From a virus, in the IMG/VR virus record IMGVR_UViG_3300035698_010479, positions 164,459 to 228,458 of that record: a stretch of DNA of 64,000 bases; one strand, given 5' to 3'. The first letter of the stretch is position 1, and the number at the start of each line of letters is the position of its first letter. Position numbers and translations under genes: made by a program. Below the pieces are notes generated by a model. That model saw only the letters and a list, made by a program, of their open reading frames with translations, ran no database searches and was not told where the DNA came from. Positions 62,175-64,000 of the stretch are shown piece by piece.

Positions 62175-62993
62175 TTATAATGTTATAATCATGCGTATTT
62201 CTACGGGTGGTACAACACTAGCGTCTGGTGGTATTACTTCATCTAATGTGAATATATAATTAGGTGATTTAGGGCTTTCAGTATCGTCTATATAAACGGC
62301 CGCCATAGTAAAATTAGTAGTATTATGTGTCAGTACAATACCATCACACTCCATCGACGATGTAGGTACCAAATTGATTGAAATTTCATGAGGATATGCT
62401 TTAGCAGTTGGACTCCATTGAGTATGCCATAAAGTTTCTGGTATACCATCAAAGGCATTAGAAGCCTTGCCATCCTCTTTTGCTGTTTCTTCACTATCAA
62501 CAAAAGTAATACTCCATGGGACATCTGGTAGTTTAGTACCTGCAGCATCTGTAGTTTCATACAACACTTTTAATTCGGCCAAGCTTGTCCATGCCCCGCC
62601 GTTTATTTCACTAAGAGCAACGAGTCTCAAAAATTTACCAATTACTGGTGTGAATAAAACCTCTTTTTCAGTCATAGCTTTATCAAATGCCCCTTTAGCT
62701 ACCGGAATTCCCCAATTTACTCCATCGATACTAGTGTATATTTCATAATTTGCAATAGTTCCGTTGACTCCTCCATCTTGTCTGGGTAAATATTTGATAC
62801 CTCTTATCTTTGTGATGTCGTTACTTATAGAGTTACACACAGGAAGTCCCTCTTGGTATAGTCTATAACTCTTAACAGTTCTACCTGTTGCAGACACAGC
62901 TGAGAAGTCCACCTGAAGGGTTTTTATAGCGGCAGCTGTTGCAAAAGAACCCAAACTTACTAGCACTAACAATAACATAATAATTCGTTTCAT
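62175..62993 (-). CDS. Secreted F5/8-type C (discoidin-like) protein, 272 aa
   Basis: Signal peptide MKRIIMLLLVLVSLGSFATA then two beta-sandwich units. The first (residues about 25-150) has SYRLYQEGLPVC, YEIYTSIDGVNWGIPVAKGA and KFLRLVALSEINGGAWTSLA, the second (about 165-270) has ASNAFDGIPETLWHTQWSP followed by HEISINLVP: the DG-x-x-x-T-x-W-H-T signature of F5/8 type C domains. It binds sugars or surface ligands after export. The same fold type is in the fibre-like gene at 51.9-54.1 kb. Its role (receptor masking, host surface change) is open. Confidence 0.78.
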   Translation of the reverse strand: MKRIIMLLLVLVSLGSFATAAAIKTLQVDFSAVSATGRTVKSYRLYQEGLPVCNSISNDITKIRGIKYLPRQDGGVNGTIANYEIYTSIDGVNWGIPVAKGAFDKAMTEKEVLFTPVIGKFLRLVALSEINGGAWTSLAELKVLYETTDAAGTKLPDVPWSITFVDSEETAKEDGKASNAFDGIPETLWHTQWSPTAKAYPHEISINLVPTSSMECDGIVLTHNTTNFTMAAVYIDDTESPKSPNYIFTLDEVIPPDASVVPPVEIRMIITL

Positions 62994-63199
62994 ATGGCCC
63001 CCAAATAAATTTTTATCTTACAATAATAAAGTTAAATAAAGGTGGTGGTCGAGTTGCTTAAAATACTAGAAATTTATATTTATAGGCACCCTTATAGTGA
63101 TACAGCCTTATTAGGGATTCTTTCGTTTTTATAGGGGGAGTTCTTTGTTTGGAAGAGTTATAGTGGTACTCTTTCTTTGAGAGTAATTAAGCTCATTTT

Positions 63200-63235
63200 G
63201 CAGTTTTTAACTAAACTGCTTTAAATATTTTTATT
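63200..63235 (+). terminator. Plus-strand terminator-like hairpin
   Basis: GCAGTTT, loop TTAACT, AAACTGC, followed by TTTAAATATTTTTATTT. With no plus-strand gene upstream, it could end a short RNA of about 130 nt or attenuate the following gene. Confidence 0.55.
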
Positions 63236-63255
63236 TCTGGGGTATTTGACCCCCT

Positions 63256-63264
63256 CCCCCCCCC
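63256..63264. repeat. Nine-C homopolymer before a start codon
   Basis: Run of nine C just before TAAGGAG of the next gene. Length variation would alter only the leader. Confidence 0.85.
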
Positions 63265-63277
63265 TAAGGAGCCTCCC

Positions 63278-63532
63278 ATGTCTGAAATCATCCTTGTTGC
63301 ATCAAAAAAGAACATTTTCATGTCTTCTGACAAAACTGTCGTTGCAGACCTGTCGGTCTACGATGATGCAATGCTTCTTACTACCAAAAAAGGTAAATAC
63401 GTCCTTAAACAGGATGGTATTGCTGAATTTCCATCTTATTCCACCTTTTACAGCGGTGGTGTAGACATCAGTGGCCGTCTTTATGAGGTACAGGTGGAAG
63501 TTATGAAGCGTACCGCGGTACTGTCTTGGTAG
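63278..63532 (+). CDS. Small plus-strand protein, 84 aa
   Basis: AAGGAG six bases before ATG. Beta-type (EIILVASKKNIFMSSDKTVV; YVLKQDGIAEFPSYSTFYSG; RLYEVQVEVMKRTAV), acidic-neutral, no export signal. It has its own terminator seven bases after the stop. Codon choice is richer in GC than in the minus-strand genes, suggesting a different expression class, perhaps early. Function unknown. Confidence 0.7.
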   Translation: MSEIILVASKKNIFMSSDKTVVADLSVYDDAMLLTTKKGKYVLKQDGIAEFPSYSTFYSGGVDISGRLYEVQVEVMKRTAVLSW

Positions 63533-63538
63533 CCCATC

Positions 63539-63573
63539 AATAGGACCAGCTTTTATAGTGGTCCTATTTTTTT
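63539..63573 (+). terminator. Strong plus-strand terminator
   Basis: AATAGGACC / GGTCCTATT nine-base stem, 12-base loop, then T-run of seven. Follows the 84-residue gene. Confidence 0.92.
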
Positions 63574-63637
63574 GAAGGAGCTAACATATCGTTGGCTCTA
63601 AAAAACCAAAGCAGCCAAGGCTGCAAAGGAGTTCGCC

Positions 63638-63955
63638 ATGACTTACTCAAAAGATTTCGGAACCCTGAACCTCATCGGTTGTTACTTAGTTAACGGTGAT
63701 CCTGTTCAGGCCAAGACACAAGAGGTATCCAAGATTACCCACTTCGTGGATAATGTTGATGAGCCCAAGGTGTCTATAGACCTTACCAAGCGCTACCTTT
63801 TGGTTTCGCCTAACGGTAAGTCGATGCCTACCTCTATTGGTATACAAACCAAGAAAGGCACGAAGTATACCTATAACCAGAATGGTTACTTCATCGAGGC
63901 TCAGCTCAAGAAAATGGTAGGTACTATGACCTACACCAGGGGTGTTACCAAGTAA
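63638..63955 (+). CDS. Small plus-strand protein, 105 aa
   Basis: AAAGGAG before ATG; a GCAGCC / GGCTGC hairpin ends three bases before it and could influence initiation. The protein is basic and beta-rich (GTLNLIGCYLVNGDPVQA; KRYLLVSPNGKSMPTS; TKYTYNQNGYFIEAQLKKM). Similar GC content and strand style to the 84-residue gene, again with a private terminator. Not recognised. Confidence 0.7.
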   Translation: MTYSKDFGTLNLIGCYLVNGDPVQAKTQEVSKITHFVDNVDEPKVSIDLTKRYLLVSPNGKSMPTSIGIQTKKGTKYTYNQNGYFIEAQLKKMVGTMTYTRGVTK

Positions 63956-63960
63956 CCCTT

Positions 63961-63998
63961 ACTGTACCGCTGCCTTCGGGTAGTGGTACAGTTTTTTT
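63961..63998 (+). terminator. Strong plus-strand terminator with TTCG loop
   Basis: 14-base stem ACTGTACCGCTGCC, TTCG tetraloop, GGTAGTGGTACAGT with two wobbles, then seven T. Textbook intrinsic terminator. Confidence 0.95.
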
Positions 63999-64000
63999 GA

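Larger units (their letters stand above)
62994..63277. other. Divergent intergenic region
   Basis: Separates the minus-strand genes from the plus-strand genes. It holds a possible plus-strand promoter (TTGCTT, 17 bases, TATTTA at 63054-63082), a plus-strand terminator-like hairpin at 63200-63219, a GGGGT/ACCCC mini-hairpin at about 63239-63254 and a nine-C run. No ORF of note. Confidence 0.5.

Overview
The window is a contiguous stretch of a large, strongly AT-rich tailed-phage genome. Nearly all genes are on the minus strand, so transcription order runs from high to low coordinates; only the last ~0.7 kb is on the plus strand. I recognise a HK97-type head module, a long tail module without any sheath gene (so a siphovirus-type tail), a lysis/nucleotide module and a set of small secreted proteins. 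The host cannot be named. Signal peptides, a lipobox protein without Asp at +2, and a tiny protein ending in an outer-membrane-like aromatic beta-strand make a Gram-negative bacterium the more likely guess (inference). TAA, TAG and TGA all end genes, so the standard bacterial code fits.

Layout in transcription order. 63.99-63.28 kb: two small plus-strand genes, each with its own strong terminator. 63.0-59.4 kb: secreted discoidin-like protein, lipoprotein, a 46-residue membrane protein, a mini outer-membrane-like protein, and two gene-poor segments rich in inverted and tandem repeats. 59.4-55.3 kb: membrane proteins, PIN-PhoH ATPase, secreted proteins, small regulators. 55.3-51.9 kb: two adhesin/appendage proteins. 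51.8-48.5 kb: ClpP protease, GH24 lysozyme, cold-shock protein, dNMP kinase. 48.3-37.9 kb: HD hydrolase, zinc ribbon, NUMOD3 protein, small terminase candidate, large terminase (interrupted by a LAGLIDADG intein exactly in the P-loop), portal, prohead protease, scaffold, decoration candidate, major capsid protein. 37.7-31.9 kb: DUF1360-like membrane protein, neck/connector proteins, major tail tube protein. 31.8-29.7 kb: tail assembly chaperone genes. 29.7-7.3 kb: one 7,473-codon tape measure gene. 7.3-0 kb: tail-tip hub and a string of small tail-tip proteins, many overlapping as TAATG.

The main discovery candidate is inside the tape measure protein. In its N-terminal third it carries, in the correct order, the signature motifs of both catalytic double-psi beta-barrels of multisubunit-type RNA polymerase: a beta-type block (FEDQILVS, then K1338-x7-K1346 in KLTTRYGSKGV) and a beta-prime-type block (D2286-YDGDQ with the downstream H and T-x-EA positions), followed by an RdRP/phage-RNAP-like MDVKHAG motif. 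The canonical tape measure domain lies further along (about residues 3430-3790). This suggests a virion RNA polymerase built into the tape measure and injected with the DNA. A recurrent AAACTAAC motif in the intergenic gaps, always on the minus strand and usually followed by a TATA-like box, is a candidate promoter element for this phage.
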